A stretch of DNA of 64,000 nt from Virgibacillus natechei (GTDB taxonomy: Bacteria; Bacillota; Bacilli; Bacillales; Amphibacillaceae), in NCBI RefSeq assembly GCF_026013645.1, contig NZ_CP110224.1, positions 3,410,001-3,474,000 on the forward strand. The letters run 5' to 3'. The notes under the pieces are model-generated. The model was given only the letters and a program-made list of their open reading frames with translations, made no database searches and had not been told where the DNA came from. Position 1 is the stretch's first letter; each line of letters begins with the position of its first letter. Below are positions 22,134 through 31,521 of the stretch, piece by piece. The translations under genes and the position numbers were made by a program.

Positions 22134-22270
22134 CAAAAAAGCCCGCAGAATATTATCCACAGGCTAAACACTTCATGTACTTGTTTTCATTGTTTATCAT
22201 TCATACTTATGCACATAATCGTCCGTTTACCAACAAGTTGTCAACAAGAGAATGTGTATAATGTGAATAC
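22096..22270. promoter_or_regulatory. DnaA-box cluster upstream of tsaC (ywlC)
   Basis: Four perfect matches to TTATNCACA: TTATCCACA at 22096-22104 and 22153-22161, TTATGCACA at 22207-22215, and TTATACACA on the minus strand at 22253-22261. A one-mismatch box (GTATTCACA) follows on the minus strand at 22262-22270. Spacing is 38 to 57 bases. One box belongs to repeat A3 and one to the terminator of the next gene. Confidence 0.7.
22134..22166 (-). terminator. Terminator of the ywlB-like gene
   Basis: On the minus strand AGCCTGTGG, a short loop and CTGCGGGCT are followed by TTTTTTG. The stem has two mismatches and contains a DnaA box. Confidence 0.65.
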
Positions 22271-22273
22271 TTG

Positions 22274-22675
22274 TTAAGAAACACTGTAAAACCACCAATT
22301 CCCTTCTCTTGATTCATCCTTATCAACAAAATTTCCTTCTTGTTGTGGATGAAATTGTAGCGATTCCAATATTATATCCACAACAGGCTGATGACTGTGC
22401 ACATATACGGTTTTCGCCTGTTGTTCTTTTGCCAAATTCAAAATCGTTTCCAGTAATACTGGCAATTTAGCAGCTTCGGATTTTGTAATATACAGTTGTT
22501 TTAGCCAATAGATATAATCATCCATCGCCTCTAAAACAAAGCATCCTTCTATCTGATCTTGTACCTCGACGACGTAACCCATCTGCAGTAAACTATCTCC
22601 ATTTACTGTCTGATTATTTTTTAAAAAATGATCTAATTTTTCCTCCGATACACGATTAGCTTGGATTAAGTTCAT
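22274..22675 (-). CDS. ywlB: GNAT-like protein at the ywlB position
   Basis: A 133-residue protein with weak GNAT acyltransferase character: a central QIEGCFVLEAMDDYIYWLKQLYI strand region and a helix containing KLPVLLETILNLAKEQQAKTVYV. The substrate is unknown. ATG at 22675 is chosen because GAGGTG lies six bases upstream, which removes 19 residues from the longer frame. It lies between spoIIR and tsaC, where B. subtilis has ywlA and ywlB. The family call rests mostly on position and fold pattern. Confidence 0.65.
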   Translation of the reverse strand: MNLIQANRVSEEKLDHFLKNNQTVNGDSLLQMGYVVEVQDQIEGCFVLEAMDDYIYWLKQLYITKSEAAKLPVLLETILNLAKEQQAKTVYVHSHQPVVDIILESLQFHPQQEGNFVDKDESREGNWWFYSVS

Positions 22676-22744
22676 CCTTTTCACCTCTATTGTTTTTGAT
22701 AGTCTCTTACTCGTTTCTATCATTCTATGCATGAATAAACGACC

Positions 22745-23380
22745 CTATGACCAATCAAACCATTCAAATAGAAAAAATTTCACTTCTGCTGATTCTTCTT
22801 CTGTTTCCTCTGTTTCTTCTGCTTCTGCTGTTTCATCCGTTTCCTCTGCAGCTACACTCGTTCCATTGGAAAAGTCCAGGAAACATAAAGGCGGGAAAAG
22901 CACGCACCACCAATTGGAACCCTCACCTTCTCCAATCGTAATTAACACTGCTTCATACTCTCCTGCCGGGTATAAAAAGTCACCATACAATTTCATTGGG
23001 AAAGATACATTGGACCCATATTCCACATCAAAATCATTTGTTACATTTTCTTCCTTTAGAACACGCTCAATAATGCCTTCGATTTCCGGGATACGTGCTT
23101 CTATTAAACTTCTCGCTTCTTCGATATCCGTAATATACTTCACCCATTCCGTAATTTCTTCATTCACACGATCACGTACGAGATTTTTTAATGCTTGATC
23201 TTCCTCATTATCACTATTTGCTAGAATCCGCAGACGAATCGCTTCATCTGGAATGACTTGATAATCATATTGTGAATCCTCTTGCTCAGGCTCTAAAGAT
23301 TGCTCACTCACTCCTGTTGTTGGCATCGAGAAAAATAGTAAAAAGAATATAAATGCAAAAAATACTAGTTTATTAATCAT
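22745..23380 (-). CDS. spoIIR: Stage II sporulation protein R
   Basis: A forespore-made, secreted signalling protein that triggers SpoIIGA-dependent processing of pro-sigma-E in the mother cell. 211 residues: a signal peptide (1-23), then the conserved domain with IPDEAIRLRILANSDNEEDQ, KNLVRDRVN and the WWCVLFPPLCFLDFS block. The C-terminal tail is very rich in Glu and Thr (EETEETEEE). ATG at 23380 follows GAGAGGGG. No clear sigma-F promoter was identified. Its presence shows a spore former. Confidence 0.95.
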   Translation of the reverse strand: MINKLVFFAFIFFLLFFSMPTTGVSEQSLEPEQEDSQYDYQVIPDEAIRLRILANSDNEEDQALKNLVRDRVNEEITEWVKYITDIEEARSLIEARIPEIEGIIERVLKEENVTNDFDVEYGSNVSFPMKLYGDFLYPAGEYEAVLITIGEGEGSNWWCVLFPPLCFLDFSNGTSVAAEETDETAEAEETEETEEESAEVKFFLFEWFDWS

Positions 23381-23454
23381 TTTGGTTCCCCTCTCCATCT
23401 GATCTATCATCAGTATGGTCAGGAGTAAATGAATTTAAACTAGTATTCTAGTAA

Positions 23455-23790
23455 AGGTTATTCAAAAAGTCACCAAATGATAAGCGGCGAATCTCTTCGT
23501 TGGCGCAGAGGAGCTTCTACTAAGACCGCCCACGTCCTGTGGGCAACGTAGAAGTCAACACTTCCTGTGCAAGTCCGCTACTCACGTATTAAAAGCATAC
23601 GCTCTATTCCTTGGAAAAGAAAGTCGCTTTTCCTGCGTGCGATGCAGGTTCGAGGAAGCTTTCCTTAGTGCTCAAAACTACGCCTCCTCGACCTTCGACG
23701 CACAGGACGTGCTAGTGTCGCCATTGTCACAGGACGTGACGTACTTAGGAGACCTTGCTTCTAATTCGGGAACTTTTTGAACACGCACTA
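23455..23790. repeat. MITE-like repeat family C, copy C1, with two hairpin modules
   Basis: Ends are inverted: TTCAAAAAGT at 23461 and ACTTTTTGAACACGCAC at the right, which touches the prmC stop. Two modules lie inside in opposite orientations. The minus-strand module at 23514-23570 has outer CTTCTAC/GTAGAAG and inner GCCCAC/GTGGGC with loop AGGAC. The plus-strand module at 23700-23753 has inner GTCAC/GTGAC with loop AGGAC. Other C copies are near 27955, 28968, 43944 and 47718. No coding capacity. Confidence 0.75.
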
Positions 23791-24657
23791 ATAATTTATT
23801 TTTGCTGTTAGGATTCGGTCTTTTTTATTTATATCTTTTAACGTTTCCACCTGACTCTTTGGAAAAACATGTTTCATAAGTTCATTTACGGTATCACGTT
23901 GCTGATAGCCAATTTCAAATGCGATAAAACCCTCTTCGTTTAGAACCTCAGGCAACTGTTCTATGATTTTCCGATATGCAGCTAAGCCATTTTCTTCCGC
24001 AAATAATGCGAGTTTCGGATCAAAGGTTTTCACCGTATCTGAAAGATGCACCTCATCAGACTTTGCAATGTAGGGTGGATTGGATACGATAAGATCAGGA
24101 CGAATAGCGTGATTGATCAACGGTTGCAGGAAATCCCCTTGTAAAAAGGTAACCGATGCATCGAGATGCGCTGCGTTTTCGGAAGCTATTTTCAATGCCT
24201 CTTCTGAAATGTCCGTGGCATAAACATTCGCGTTTGGTAACTCCAATGCGAGTGTTATGGCAATAATACCGCTCCCTGTACCAATATCAACGATGGTCGG
24301 ATGCGTCTCTTTATTTTGCTTGGTTACGTTTATTACGTGTTGCACGAGCTCTTCTGTTTCTGGCCTCGGGATAAGCACCTGCTCATTTACCTGAAATTCT
24401 CGTCCGTAAAACGATTCAACTCCCGTAAGATGCTGAACCGGAACCCCTGTCTCGGCATGTTTTTCAATAGCCGCATTAAACGGTTCCAACACAAGTTCTG
24501 GAACCGGGTCCTGCATCAGCATGTGAAATTTAGAACGCGATACTTGTAAATGATGCTGCAATAGAATTTCTGCCACTTTCGCTTCTCGATTATGATTTTC
24601 TAAAAAAAGAGAAGCCCGCTTGAGGACTTCATATTGTTTTATACTCAAATTATTCAC
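23788..24657 (-). CDS. prmC: Release factor glutamine methyltransferase
   Basis: Methylates the glutamine of the GGQ motif of RF1 and RF2. 289 residues: an N-terminal helical domain (1-80), the SAM-binding motif [12 protein letters not shown], and the catalytic [11 protein letters not shown] motif. It overlaps the end of prfA by eight bases, the standard prfA-prmC arrangement that pairs enzyme and substrate. Confidence 0.97.
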   Translation of the reverse strand: MNNLSIKQYEVLKRASLFLENHNREAKVAEILLQHHLQVSRSKFHMLMQDPVPELVLEPFNAAIEKHAETGVPVQHLTGVESFYGREFQVNEQVLIPRPETEELVQHVINVTKQNKETHPTIVDIGTGSGIIAITLALELPNANVYATDISEEALKIASENAAHLDASVTFLQGDFLQPLINHAIRPDLIVSNPPYIAKSDEVHLSDTVKTFDPKLALFAEENGLAAYRKIIEQLPEVLNEEGFIAFEIGYQQRDTVNELMKHVFPKSQVETLKDINKKDRILTAKINY

Positions 24658-25720
24658 CTATTTGTTCCATCTTCTTTGTTTGTTCTTCCAATAGTAAGGC
24701 GTCAACAAATTCATTCAGTTTACCTTGCAAAATTTGATCAAGGCGTTGAATCGTTAACCCGATTCGATGATCGGTCACACGATTTTGTGGGAAGTTATAC
24801 GTACGAATCCGCTCCGAACGGTCCCCAGTACCCACTGCTGATTTTCTCGTTTCATCATATTCATCCTGTGCTTCTTGTTGGTACATATCATAAATGCGCG
24901 CTCGCAAGATCTTCATCGCCTTTTCTTTGTTCTTGATTTGCGATTTTTCATCCTGAATGGAAACAACGACACCTGTTGGATCATGAGTCAAACGCACGGC
25001 AGACATCGTCGTGTTAACGCTTTGCCCACCAGGTCCACTTGAAGCGAACGTATCAACACGGATATCTTTCTCATGAATATCGACTTCTACATCCTCCGCC
25101 TCAGGCAGCACAGCCACTGTCGCTGTTGATGTATGAATCCTACCACCAGATTCCGTCTCGGGAACACGTTGAACACGATGCGCACCATTTTCATATTTTA
25201 ATTTCGAATAGGCACCCGTTCCACTGACCATAATAACGATTTCCTTGTATCCGCCAACACCTGTCGAGCTGGCTTCCATTACTTCTGTCTTCCAGCCATA
25301 TTGCTCAGCAAAACGGGAATACATACGATATAAGTCTCCAGCAAATAATGCAGCCTCATCGCCTCCAGCTGCACCACGAATTTCCATAAACACGTTTTTA
25401 TCATCATTTGGATCTTTTGGAAGAAGCAATACCCTCAATTTTTCTTCGAGTTCTTCCTTGGATTTTGTAAGATCAGTGATTTCAGACTTCACCATTTCTT
25501 CCATCTCGTCGTCCATGTTTTCTTCCTGCATCGCTTTCGCATCTTTTAACTGCGACGTTACATCCTTATATTCAGCATAAGCCTGCACAACATCTTCCAA
25601 GTCTGATTGTTCCTTCGAATATTCACGTAGTTTACTTGTATCATTTATAATTTCCGGATCACTAAGCATTTCATTTAATTTATTATAACGATCTTCTAAC
25701 GTTTGTAAACGTTCTAACAT
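24650..25720 (-). CDS. prfA: Peptide chain release factor 1
   Basis: Recognises UAA and UAG stop codons. 356 residues, the usual RF1 length. The catalytic GGQ is in [12 protein letters not shown] and the C-terminal [18 protein letters not shown] is diagnostic. ATG at 25720 is chosen because GAGGTG lies upstream and the product then begins [12 protein letters not shown] like other RF1 proteins; the 46 extra upstream codons are not credible. Confidence 0.98.
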   Translation of the reverse strand: MLERLQTLEDRYNKLNEMLSDPEIINDTSKLREYSKEQSDLEDVVQAYAEYKDVTSQLKDAKAMQEENMDDEMEEMVKSEITDLTKSKEELEEKLRVLLLPKDPNDDKNVFMEIRGAAGGDEAALFAGDLYRMYSRFAEQYGWKTEVMEASSTGVGGYKEIVIMVSGTGAYSKLKYENGAHRVQRVPETESGGRIHTSTATVAVLPEAEDVEVDIHEKDIRVDTFASSGPGGQSVNTTMSAVRLTHDPTGVVVSIQDEKSQIKNKEKAMKILRARIYDMYQQEAQDEYDETRKSAVGTGDRSERIRTYNFPQNRVTDHRIGLTIQRLDQILQGKLNEFVDALLLEEQTKKMEQIGE

Positions 25721-25857
25721 AACGTACACCTCATTTCGATTAACAGTATAATTATAATATACTGAGGCGTGTAGGTCAAAATCTAACCAGTGATAGCGTG
25801 AGAATGGGCTTAGCGGCGGTCGAGCCGATTTGCGGTGCTCATTGAAGCGATTCGGCA

Positions 25858-26283
25858 CTAGCGTGATTCGACTAATTCAAAAGATTCCTCGTTATCATCC
25901 CAATTAACTTCAACATTAACGATCATATCTTCCCTCATAATCGCTCCAGTTCCACCACCTCTTGATGTAAATTCTTTATCAGATACAGGTTCATCAAACG
26001 TTATTGATGAAATCCCTTCACCAGTTGTCCCTCGTGTGAATTTATAGTCTAGTTGTTCCATTGAAGCTAGTTCTGCCAACTCTCCTTTATATGTTAATTT
26101 GAATACATAGTCACTTTCACTTGAATAGGTATTTACATCATCCGCATCTTTTCCCCATACTTCTTCAGCTTCATATTCTAACTCTGCCGACCAATAGTCC
26201 CCACCTCCTGTAAAGAGGTAACGATGCTCCGTCACCTCTTCATCGGTAGAACAGGCACTTATTAACCCTGTAAATAGTAGCAA
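25858..26283 (-). CDS. Putative lipoprotein, function unknown
   Basis: About 141 residues after a hydrophobic segment ending in the lipobox LISAC (Cys11 of this frame); the mature part is acidic and contains [19 protein letters not shown], a pattern common in small Bacillus lipoproteins. The only regular start codon is TTG at 26281-26283, but it lies nearly 30 bases from the strong AGGAGAGGGGG. The in-frame codons between them would encode FKFKRIILL, a normal charged n-region. This suggests the true start is a non-standard or mutated codon near 26305. Confidence 0.65.
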   Translation of the reverse strand: MLLFTGLISACSTDEEVTEHRYLFTGGGDYWSAELEYEAEEVWGKDADDVNTYSSESDYVFKLTYKGELAELASMEQLDYKFTRGTTGEGISSITFDEPVSDKEFTSRGGGTGAIMREDMIVNVEVNWDDNEESFELVESR

Positions 26284-26538
26284 TAGAATTATTCTCTTGA
26301 ATTTGAAAACCCCCTCTCCTACTATTTATATTTCTTATTACACGAAACTGTGTCATTAATTGGCCAAGTATGCATGAGTAAAGAACCAGTAATCGTGTTA
26401 TTGGATTTTCAATTTAATAAACCGTTCGCTAATAAACCCATTAATATCCCAACAATAATTAGCGGTCTTTTACCTTCTACAAAAGGGGTTGGAAAAAGGC
26501 GTCAACTATTTTTTGGTAACCAAAGGGCAATATTGAAG
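26284..26538 (-). other. Intergenic stretch with a possible decayed small membrane-protein gene
   Basis: On the minus strand a short open stretch reads PTPFVEGKRPLIIVGILMG and then LLANGLLN before a stop near 26419. It resembles the C-terminal half of a small membrane protein, but an upstream in-frame stop leaves no start codon. It could be the remains of a third small gene of the 26539-26904 cluster. Nothing else is recognised. Confidence 0.3.
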
Positions 26539-26697
26539 TTATGAATAACCGATTACGATAGAAAAGGTTACCAAAAATCTGAATTTTTTAAGCGTAATTT
26601 CTCCTCTTTTATAGGCAATATTTAATACTTTAATCATGGAATAAACCGTTATAAAAATTATTATAGCTGAAAAAATACTAATTAAGATTACTTCCAT
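26539..26697 (-). CDS. Small single-span membrane protein, unknown
   Basis: A 52-residue open frame starting ATG at 26697 with a near-perfect ribosome binding site (AAGGAGGTC) five bases upstream. Residues 3-22 (VILISIFSAIIIFITVYSMI) form a membrane segment, followed by a basic patch (YKRGEITLKKFRF) and a second hydrophobic stretch at the end. No family is recognised. It lies 33 bases after the zinc-ribbon gene and is probably co-transcribed with it. The strong ribosome site is the main evidence. Confidence 0.6.
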   Translation of the reverse strand: MEVILISIFSAIIIFITVYSMIKVLNIAYKRGEITLKKFRFLVTFSIVIGYS

Positions 26698-26730
26698 TTT
26701 TGACCTCCTTTCACTTTAGATTAATATGCA

Positions 26731-26904
26731 TTATTCTGTTTTACGACTAAAACATTCTTCACATATGAATTTGCCTTCATTTCTCAAATATGCTTTTATC
26801 TCAGTAAATCCTTTCCTCTTGGGATAACGCATTTTTACAAAAACAACATCTTCACCCTTAATTTCTTTTTCACAAATCGTGCATTTAGGTTTTTCCCATA
26901 GCAT
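26731..26904 (-). CDS. Small zinc-ribbon-like protein (57 residues)
   Basis: Starts ATG at 26904 after GGTGGTGAT. Two pairs of cysteines, KCTIC (residues 7-11) and FICEEC (46-51), suggest a treble-clef or zinc-ribbon fold. The middle VVFVKMRYPKRKGFTEIKAY is strongly basic. Very similar small proteins occur in many Bacillus genomes, often misannotated as ferric hydroxamate transporter components; their role is unknown. It heads a possible two-gene unit with the 52-residue membrane protein. Confidence 0.7.
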   Translation of the reverse strand: MLWEKPKCTICEKEIKGEDVVFVKMRYPKRKGFTEIKAYLRNEGKFICEECFSRKTE

Positions 26905-27023
26905 TATTTAATCACCACCAAGTAACTTTTCATTTTATAAACTTTATTATCAACTACCTGCTCACATTCGTATAATTTTTCACAATATTTAATTGTATGA
27001 TAACATAAATAAACAGAAGAAAG

Positions 27024-27205
27024 GAGCTGATGTTGACTTTCACCACAAGGGTATAAGTGCGAATAAGCCTCTGGCAGAGCCAATCGGCAAGTCTTCTTTA
27101 TCGTACGGAGGTGAAGGAAGTCGCGCTAGTCGCTGGGCGCTGGAGCTGGACGTGGATATTTCGGTAACTAAGTTATCCACAGCTTTTAAATTCTATAGTT
27201 TCCTG
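27024..27205 (+). repeat. Dispersed repeat family A, copy A4 (5' truncated)
   Basis: Begins inside the family at GATGTTGACTTTCACCAC and includes the 60-base segment. It has the ACGGAGGTGAAGGAAGTCGC variant of the middle part shared with A5. The perfect DnaA box is at 27173-27181. The right end abuts the tdk terminator. Confidence 0.78.
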
Positions 27206-27209
27206 CAAA

Positions 27210-27236
27210 CAAAAAAGAGTACCCTTGAGGCACTCT
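27210..27236 (-). terminator. Terminator of tdk
   Basis: On the minus strand AGAGTGCC, TCAA and GGGTACTCT are followed by TTTTTTG; the stem begins at the tdk stop codon. Confidence 0.8.
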
Positions 27237-27859
27237 TATTTCGGTAATTTAGCTAAACTATTTAGTATGATTTTATTACTTGGTTTGTTTGGGACTTCAT
27301 GGTGGTGCCGACATCTCGGCTCGTAAGATTCAGATGCGCCAACTAGTATGATTGGATCATCATAGGATGCTGGCTTACCATCAATTAAGCGTTGTGTTCT
27401 ACTAGCTGGAGATCCGCATGATGGGCAAATTGCATTAAGTTTTGTGACGGATTCACTTAGTGCCATTAGAGCTGGCATTGCTCCAAATGGCTCCCCACGA
27501 AAATCGGTGTCTAACCCTGCAGCTATTACACGTATGCCTTGATTTGCGAGCTCCGTAGCGACTTCTATAATATTTTCATCAAAAAACTGAACTTCATCTA
27601 TTCCAACGAGGTCTACGCGCTCGTTAATATTCTCCAAAATTTTATCAGAACTGTTTACAGGGCGGGCTACTGTGGACGTGCCATTATGTGACACAACGGA
27701 TTCGTCTTCAAACCTGTTATCAATCACAGGTTTAAATACCCTTACAGACAAATTCCCGTATGTTGCTCTGCGTACACGACGGATTAATTCTTCCGATTTT
27801 CCTGAAAACATGCTTCCGCAGATTACTTCTAGCCAACCATTTTGTTTCATCAGATTCAT
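27236..27859 (-). CDS. tdk: Thymidine kinase
   Basis: Phosphorylates thymidine in nucleotide salvage. 207 residues, type II family. The P-loop [10 protein letters not shown], the DEVQFFD motif with its catalytic acid, and the zinc-binding ICPSCGSPA plus CRHHHEV motifs are intact. ATG at 27859 is taken because GGGAG lies ten bases upstream and the product aligns with B. subtilis Tdk from its start. It lies between rpmE2 and prfA, as in B. subtilis. Confidence 0.97.
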   Translation of the reverse strand: MNLMKQNGWLEVICGSMFSGKSEELIRRVRRATYGNLSVRVFKPVIDNRFEDESVVSHNGTSTVARPVNSSDKILENINERVDLVGIDEVQFFDENIIEVATELANQGIRVIAAGLDTDFRGEPFGAMPALMALSESVTKLNAICPSCGSPASRTQRLIDGKPASYDDPIILVGASESYEPRCRHHHEVPNKPSNKIILNSLAKLPK

Positions 27860-27954
27860 GAGTAGGGTGCTCCCTTCAGGCATTATACATTACTACTTTA
27901 TGATATGTATCTTGATTAGTTTACCACTAATCTCAACATTATTAACCCATTTTT

Positions 27955-28180
27955 AGAGGTTGTTCAAAAAGTCCGGTAAAAATGACACATCGCAGGGGAA
28001 CTTTTGCTAAAACCGCCCACGTCCTGTGGGCAACGCAGAAGTCACCACATCCTGTGGAAGCTCGTTGGCTTGCTTTTCCGTTGTTCACGTATTAATTGCA
28101 TACGTTCCACTACTCAAGGCTATGCCGCCTCGAACTTCTCGGTCCTTTTTATCCTCCTTTTTGAACACGCACTTTTATCT
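27955..28180. repeat. MITE-like repeat family C, copy C2, with one hairpin module
   Basis: Left end GAGGTTGTTCAAAAAGTC, right end TTTTTGAACACGCAC. The minus-strand module at 28001-28057 has outer CTTCTGC/GCAAAAG (one mismatch), inner GCCCAC/GTGGGC with loop AGGAC, and a first hairpin CCAC/GTGG with loop AGGAT. Confidence 0.75.
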
Positions 28181-28295
28181 ATTTTAATTAGAACGTGGCA
28201 TTCGTTAAAGGGACTCTTAGAGAGCGTTCGTTGCTGTGTAAGGCAGTTACTGCATAAGTGCAACTTAAAGCCATGTTGGTTCCTATTTTCCAAGT

Positions 28296-28330
28296 AAAAA
28301 AAGGCAAAATATAGACGTTTTGCCTTTTTT
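28296..28330. terminator. Bidirectional intrinsic terminator
   Basis: AAAAAAAGGCAAAA pairs with TTTTGCCTTTTTT around a short loop. It is about 230 bases downstream of rpmE2 and follows a family E-like fragment (about 28240-28290). Confidence 0.75.
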
Positions 28331-28559
28331 GTTCATCATTATTTTTTAATGGATTCATACGAAACTCATGTTGCATCATTCCAGTTCCGTTGTAAGGTGA
28401 TCCATCGACTTGTGATAGATACTGGAAGAACCAGCAAAATCCACCTTTTCCCTTTACTAGAATAGTTCGACGCTGCAACACAATGTCGCAACGTCGAATT
28501 ATCATATGGATTTTCGGACATCATTTTACGTATCATGCCGATTCATAATCCACTTCGCT
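28331..28559. other. Intergenic stretch downstream of rpmE2
   Basis: About 230 bases before the rpmE2 stop with no convincing gene. A local inverted repeat around ATTCGACGTTGC and GCAACGTCGAAT (28462-28500) is visible. Nothing else is recognised. Confidence 0.4.
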
Positions 28560-28805
28560 TTAGTTCATGTTATATTTTTTCTTAAATCGGTCAACACGTC
28601 CACCGACTCTATCAGCTTTTTGTTTTCCTGTGTAAAATGGGTGTGAATCTGAACTAATTTCAACACGGATTAACGGGTATGAATTACCGTCTTCCCACTC
28701 AATTGTTTCTTCTGAGCTTTTTGTTGAACCAGTTAAGAATTTAAAATCTGAACTTGTATCAAGAAATACTACTTTTCTGTATTCCGGATGAATTTCCTTT
28801 TTCAT
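28560..28805 (-). CDS. rpmE2: Ribosomal protein L31, type B (zinc-free)
   Basis: An 81-residue 50S subunit protein starting [19 protein letters not shown] and ending [12 protein letters not shown]. It lacks the CxxC...CxxC zinc site of type A L31, and the type B insertion ([20 protein letters not shown]) is present. In B. subtilis the zinc-type rpmE occupies this rho-tdk position and the zinc-free paralogue is elsewhere. A good promoter lies upstream. Confidence 0.95.
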   Translation of the reverse strand: MKKEIHPEYRKVVFLDTSSDFKFLTGSTKSSEETIEWEDGNSYPLIRVEISSDSHPFYTGKQKADRVGGRVDRFKKKYNMN

Positions 28806-28900
28806 GTCTTTCCACTCCTTTTTGCCCTGAACCCCTTGTGAACAGAGTTATTGTAAGAGACGTCACAGGCACTACACCTTATCTAAACTCACATAAAATT

Positions 28901-28929
28901 ATTATAACAGCCTGTTGATTTGATTGCAA
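28901..28929 (-). promoter_or_regulatory. SigA-type promoter of rpmE2
   Basis: On the minus strand TTGCAA (28924-28929), a 17-base spacer and TATAAT (28901-28906). It leaves a leader of about 90 bases. No Zur box was recognised. Confidence 0.75.
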
Positions 28930-28967
28930 TAGGATAGAAATATTTACCGAAAAGCTTCACTATTAGA

Positions 28968-29190
28968 GGTTGTTCAAAAAAGTCCGGTTAAAATGACATA
29001 TCGAAGGGACTTCTACTTAAACCGCCTACGTCAATAGATACCGTAGAAGTCACCACAACACTGCTAGAATCCCATTGGAACCGAAAACCATTGTGCGTTG
29101 AAAGTTCGAGGCAGCATAGTTTCGAGCACAAAGGGAACGTGTTCTTCTTTTCCAAGGAGCGGTTAACGGGTTTACTTGTGAGGTGCAAAA
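28968..29190. repeat. MITE-like repeat family C, copy C3 (degenerate)
   Basis: The left end GAGGTTGTTCAAAAAAGTCC matches the family. The minus-strand module at 29010-29060 keeps the outer CTTCTAC/GTAGAAG stem but its inner stem has decayed. The right end is eroded. The remaining DNA to 29517 is AT-rich with no gene recognised. Confidence 0.65.
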
Positions 29191-29517
29191 CAAAATTGCC
29201 TGGAAAAATTGCCAAAGAATATAAAACTAAAAATTGTTACACCTAGCCCCATTTTGCATTAATTATTTATTAGATTGTTATTTTTTCCCGGACATCTTCC
29301 AAAACTTCGATATCTATTCTACTGTTTCTTTAATATAATCACGGCAGGAGTCAGGAAAACGAACAGAATGGAGTTCCCAAAAACCAGCCAACCCATCTAT
29401 AGGGAAAATTGAGCTTTTTTACTTCATAAAAGCACCCTTATATGCAATAAGTTCCTTTCTTGAATTTCTATACCACACCTTTGATAGTCTCTAAAGTATA
29501 ATTTTCATAATATTCAT

Positions 29518-29994
29518 CTAATTGGAATCAAATGCTTTCCGATAAAATCCCCTTAACTCTGCTCCATTATCTGGCCATTCAAGCGGCTGTTCGTTAACCA
29601 TCATCCCCAATGCATCAAGACAGCGATGCCATCCCGCAGCTGTTGCGGCTGCCCAAGACCGGTCATTAAACGTATGCTCAAATGTCATTCGGCATCCATC
29701 GGGGGTGCTTTGCAATTCGATTCGAAGCAAATCATCAACCTCACGAAAAGCAAAAACTACAGGCGGCTCGAATGCAGTAATCACTCCTTCATACTTCGTT
29801 CCTTCTCCATCATCAAAGTGAATTTTTCCACCCTCTTGGAGATCCATCTCTTCCGTTGCAAACGGATACCACTTGGTAAAGTAATCAGAATCCGTTACGC
29901 AGCGAAAAACCCTCTCAGGTTTATGTGCAAAAAAACGCTCAAATTGCAAAACACAACGACCATCTCTTTCATGTAACTTTCCATATTTATTCAT
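29518..29994 (-). CDS. SRPBCC (AHSA1-like) domain protein
   Basis: A 158-residue single-domain protein of the START/AHSA1 superfamily. Typical features are FFAHKPERVFRCVTDSDYFTKWYPF near the N-terminus and a C-terminal GWHRCLDALG helix. Such proteins bind hydrophobic ligands in a helix-grip cavity; the specific role is unknown. AAGGAG precedes the ATG. It belongs to a group of genes inserted between rpmE2 and rho relative to B. subtilis. Confidence 0.85.
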   Translation of the reverse strand: MNKYGKLHERDGRCVLQFERFFAHKPERVFRCVTDSDYFTKWYPFATEEMDLQEGGKIHFDDGEGTKYEGVITAFEPPVVFAFREVDDLLRIELQSTPDGCRMTFEHTFNDRSWAAATAAGWHRCLDALGMMVNEQPLEWPDNGAELRGFYRKAFDSN

Positions 29995-30092
29995 TTTTTT
30001 CTCCTTCCATTTTATTTTTTTATTTGAATATTAACATCAGCAAAAAGGTTTATCTTAAACAGTATGGCCCTCTTAAGAAATACGAGCGCTGC

Positions 30093-30839
30093 TTATCCTT
30101 CTTCAGTCCCTAATGTCATACCACCATCAACGACAATTTCTGTTCCCGTGCAATATGAACTTTCATCAGAAGCAAGGAATGCTACAGCCCGCGCAATTTC
30201 AAGCGGCTGCCCGATACGCCCCAGAGGAACCGAATTATAAAAATCCGGAACACCTTCACCTTGGGTGGCCATTTCTGTTTCGATTCCGCCCGGATGGACC
30301 ATATTAACCCGGATTCCCTTTTGTCCCAATTCAATAGCTGCTGCTTTAGACATCGCAACAACGGACGCTTTTGTGGCAGCATAGGCTGAAGAATTACCAA
30401 TTGGGGCAAACGCAGAGATCGATAAATTGTTTATAATAGAACCTTTTTGCTGTTTTTCCATATGCGGAATAACTGCTTGCATTCCCCGAAATACTCCGAG
30501 CTGATTCACATTAATCAACTGTTGATAATCATCTATAGTTATGTTAATGAATGGTTTACGTTTTAGAACTCCGGCATTATTAACGAGCACATCGATTTTA
30601 CCGAATTTGTCCATAACCAAATCCACAGCTGCTTTCCACTGTGATTCCTTTGTGACATCCAACTGCACCGGATATGCGCGCTCTTCACCTATAGCCAGTG
30701 CCACTTCCTGAGCCTTGGCATAATTCCGGGCACCAACCACCACAATGCCACCTAATGAGGCAAGATGGTCAGCGATAGCTTTTCCCTGACCACGATTGGC
30801 ACCAGTAATAAGGATTACTTGTTTTTTTAAGTCAGGCAT
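30093..30839 (-). CDS. Short-chain dehydrogenase/reductase
   Basis: A 248-residue classical SDR: the cofactor motif [12 protein letters not shown], the NNAG motif, and the catalytic Ser (SISAF) and YAATK. The C-terminus [20 protein letters not shown] is typical of the glucose dehydrogenase/FabG-like subgroup. The substrate cannot be told. The basic residue after the glycine motif (GARNYAKA) hints at NADP(H). ATG at 30839 follows AGGAGAG. Confidence 0.92.
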   Translation of the reverse strand: MPDLKKQVILITGANRGQGKAIADHLASLGGIVVVGARNYAKAQEVALAIGEERAYPVQLDVTKESQWKAAVDLVMDKFGKIDVLVNNAGVLKRKPFINITIDDYQQLINVNQLGVFRGMQAVIPHMEKQQKGSIINNLSISAFAPIGNSSAYAATKASVVAMSKAAAIELGQKGIRVNMVHPGGIETEMATQGEGVPDFYNSVPLGRIGQPLEIARAVAFLASDESSYCTGTEIVVDGGMTLGTEEG

Positions 30840-30989
30840 ACTCTTTCTCTCCTTAGTCATTGTCTTATGATATTCTAACATACAATGGCCAAATACTGCG
30901 TTTATTATTATGGCTCTTCAACACCATAAATGATTGTAATTATTCACAGTCTATTTCTGACTTAACCCTTAACGCAACAATAAGATATT

Positions 30990-31451
30990 TTATAAATAAC
31001 CCTTCATCCTAATTACTTTTCCATCAACTTCTGGACCAACTTCTTCCATTCCATTTTTATGATAAAACTTAATCGCAGCTGAATTTGATGGGGCAACTCT
31101 TAGGTGATACTCACTAACTTTATTGTTATCAAAGAATTGCTTCGCATAGTTGTGTAATTCTTTTCCTTTACCCTTTCCACGCATTTCAGGTACTAAGTAA
31201 TACAGATTTATATATCCAATTTCTTTACCTTCGAATTCACGAATGGTTAATTCCAGTTGTCCTATATATTTACCGTCTTCTTCAACTAAAACAAAGCCTT
31301 TTGAAAGATCTTTTATTTTTTCATCTAACCAATGTAGATATTCCTCTTCACCAAATCCCGAAGTATCTCCAAAGCTAACTTTAAAAGAGTCTTTCCGAAA
31401 TTCAACTACTTTATCTCGATGTTTCTTTATTTCAATTTCCTTGAACTTCAC
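30990..31451 (-). CDS. GNAT family N-acetyltransferase
   Basis: A 153-residue acetyltransferase with the acetyl-CoA motif PEMRGKGKGKELHNYA and the C-terminal NSAAIKFYHKNGMEEVGPE. The substrate is unknown. The start is GTG at 31449-31451, preceded by AAGGGGTGATG. It is followed by the SDR gene and preceded by another GNAT gene on the same strand. Confidence 0.9.
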   Translation of the reverse strand: MKFKEIEIKKHRDKVVEFRKDSFKVSFGDTSGFGEEEYLHWLDEKIKDLSKGFVLVEEDGKYIGQLELTIREFEGKEIGYINLYYLVPEMRGKGKGKELHNYAKQFFDNNKVSEYHLRVAPSNSAAIKFYHKNGMEEVGPEVDGKVIRMKGYL

Positions 31452-31521
31452 TTCATCACCCCTTATAAAACCTCTTCTTTAACAAAGCCCTGTTTCACAA
31501 GAGCACGATTTAGATGAAGAA

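Noticed and set aside
26350..26544. 64-codon plus-strand frame
   Set aside because: No ribosome site, and the opposite strand shows a better hydrophobic reading frame belonging to a decayed small gene.
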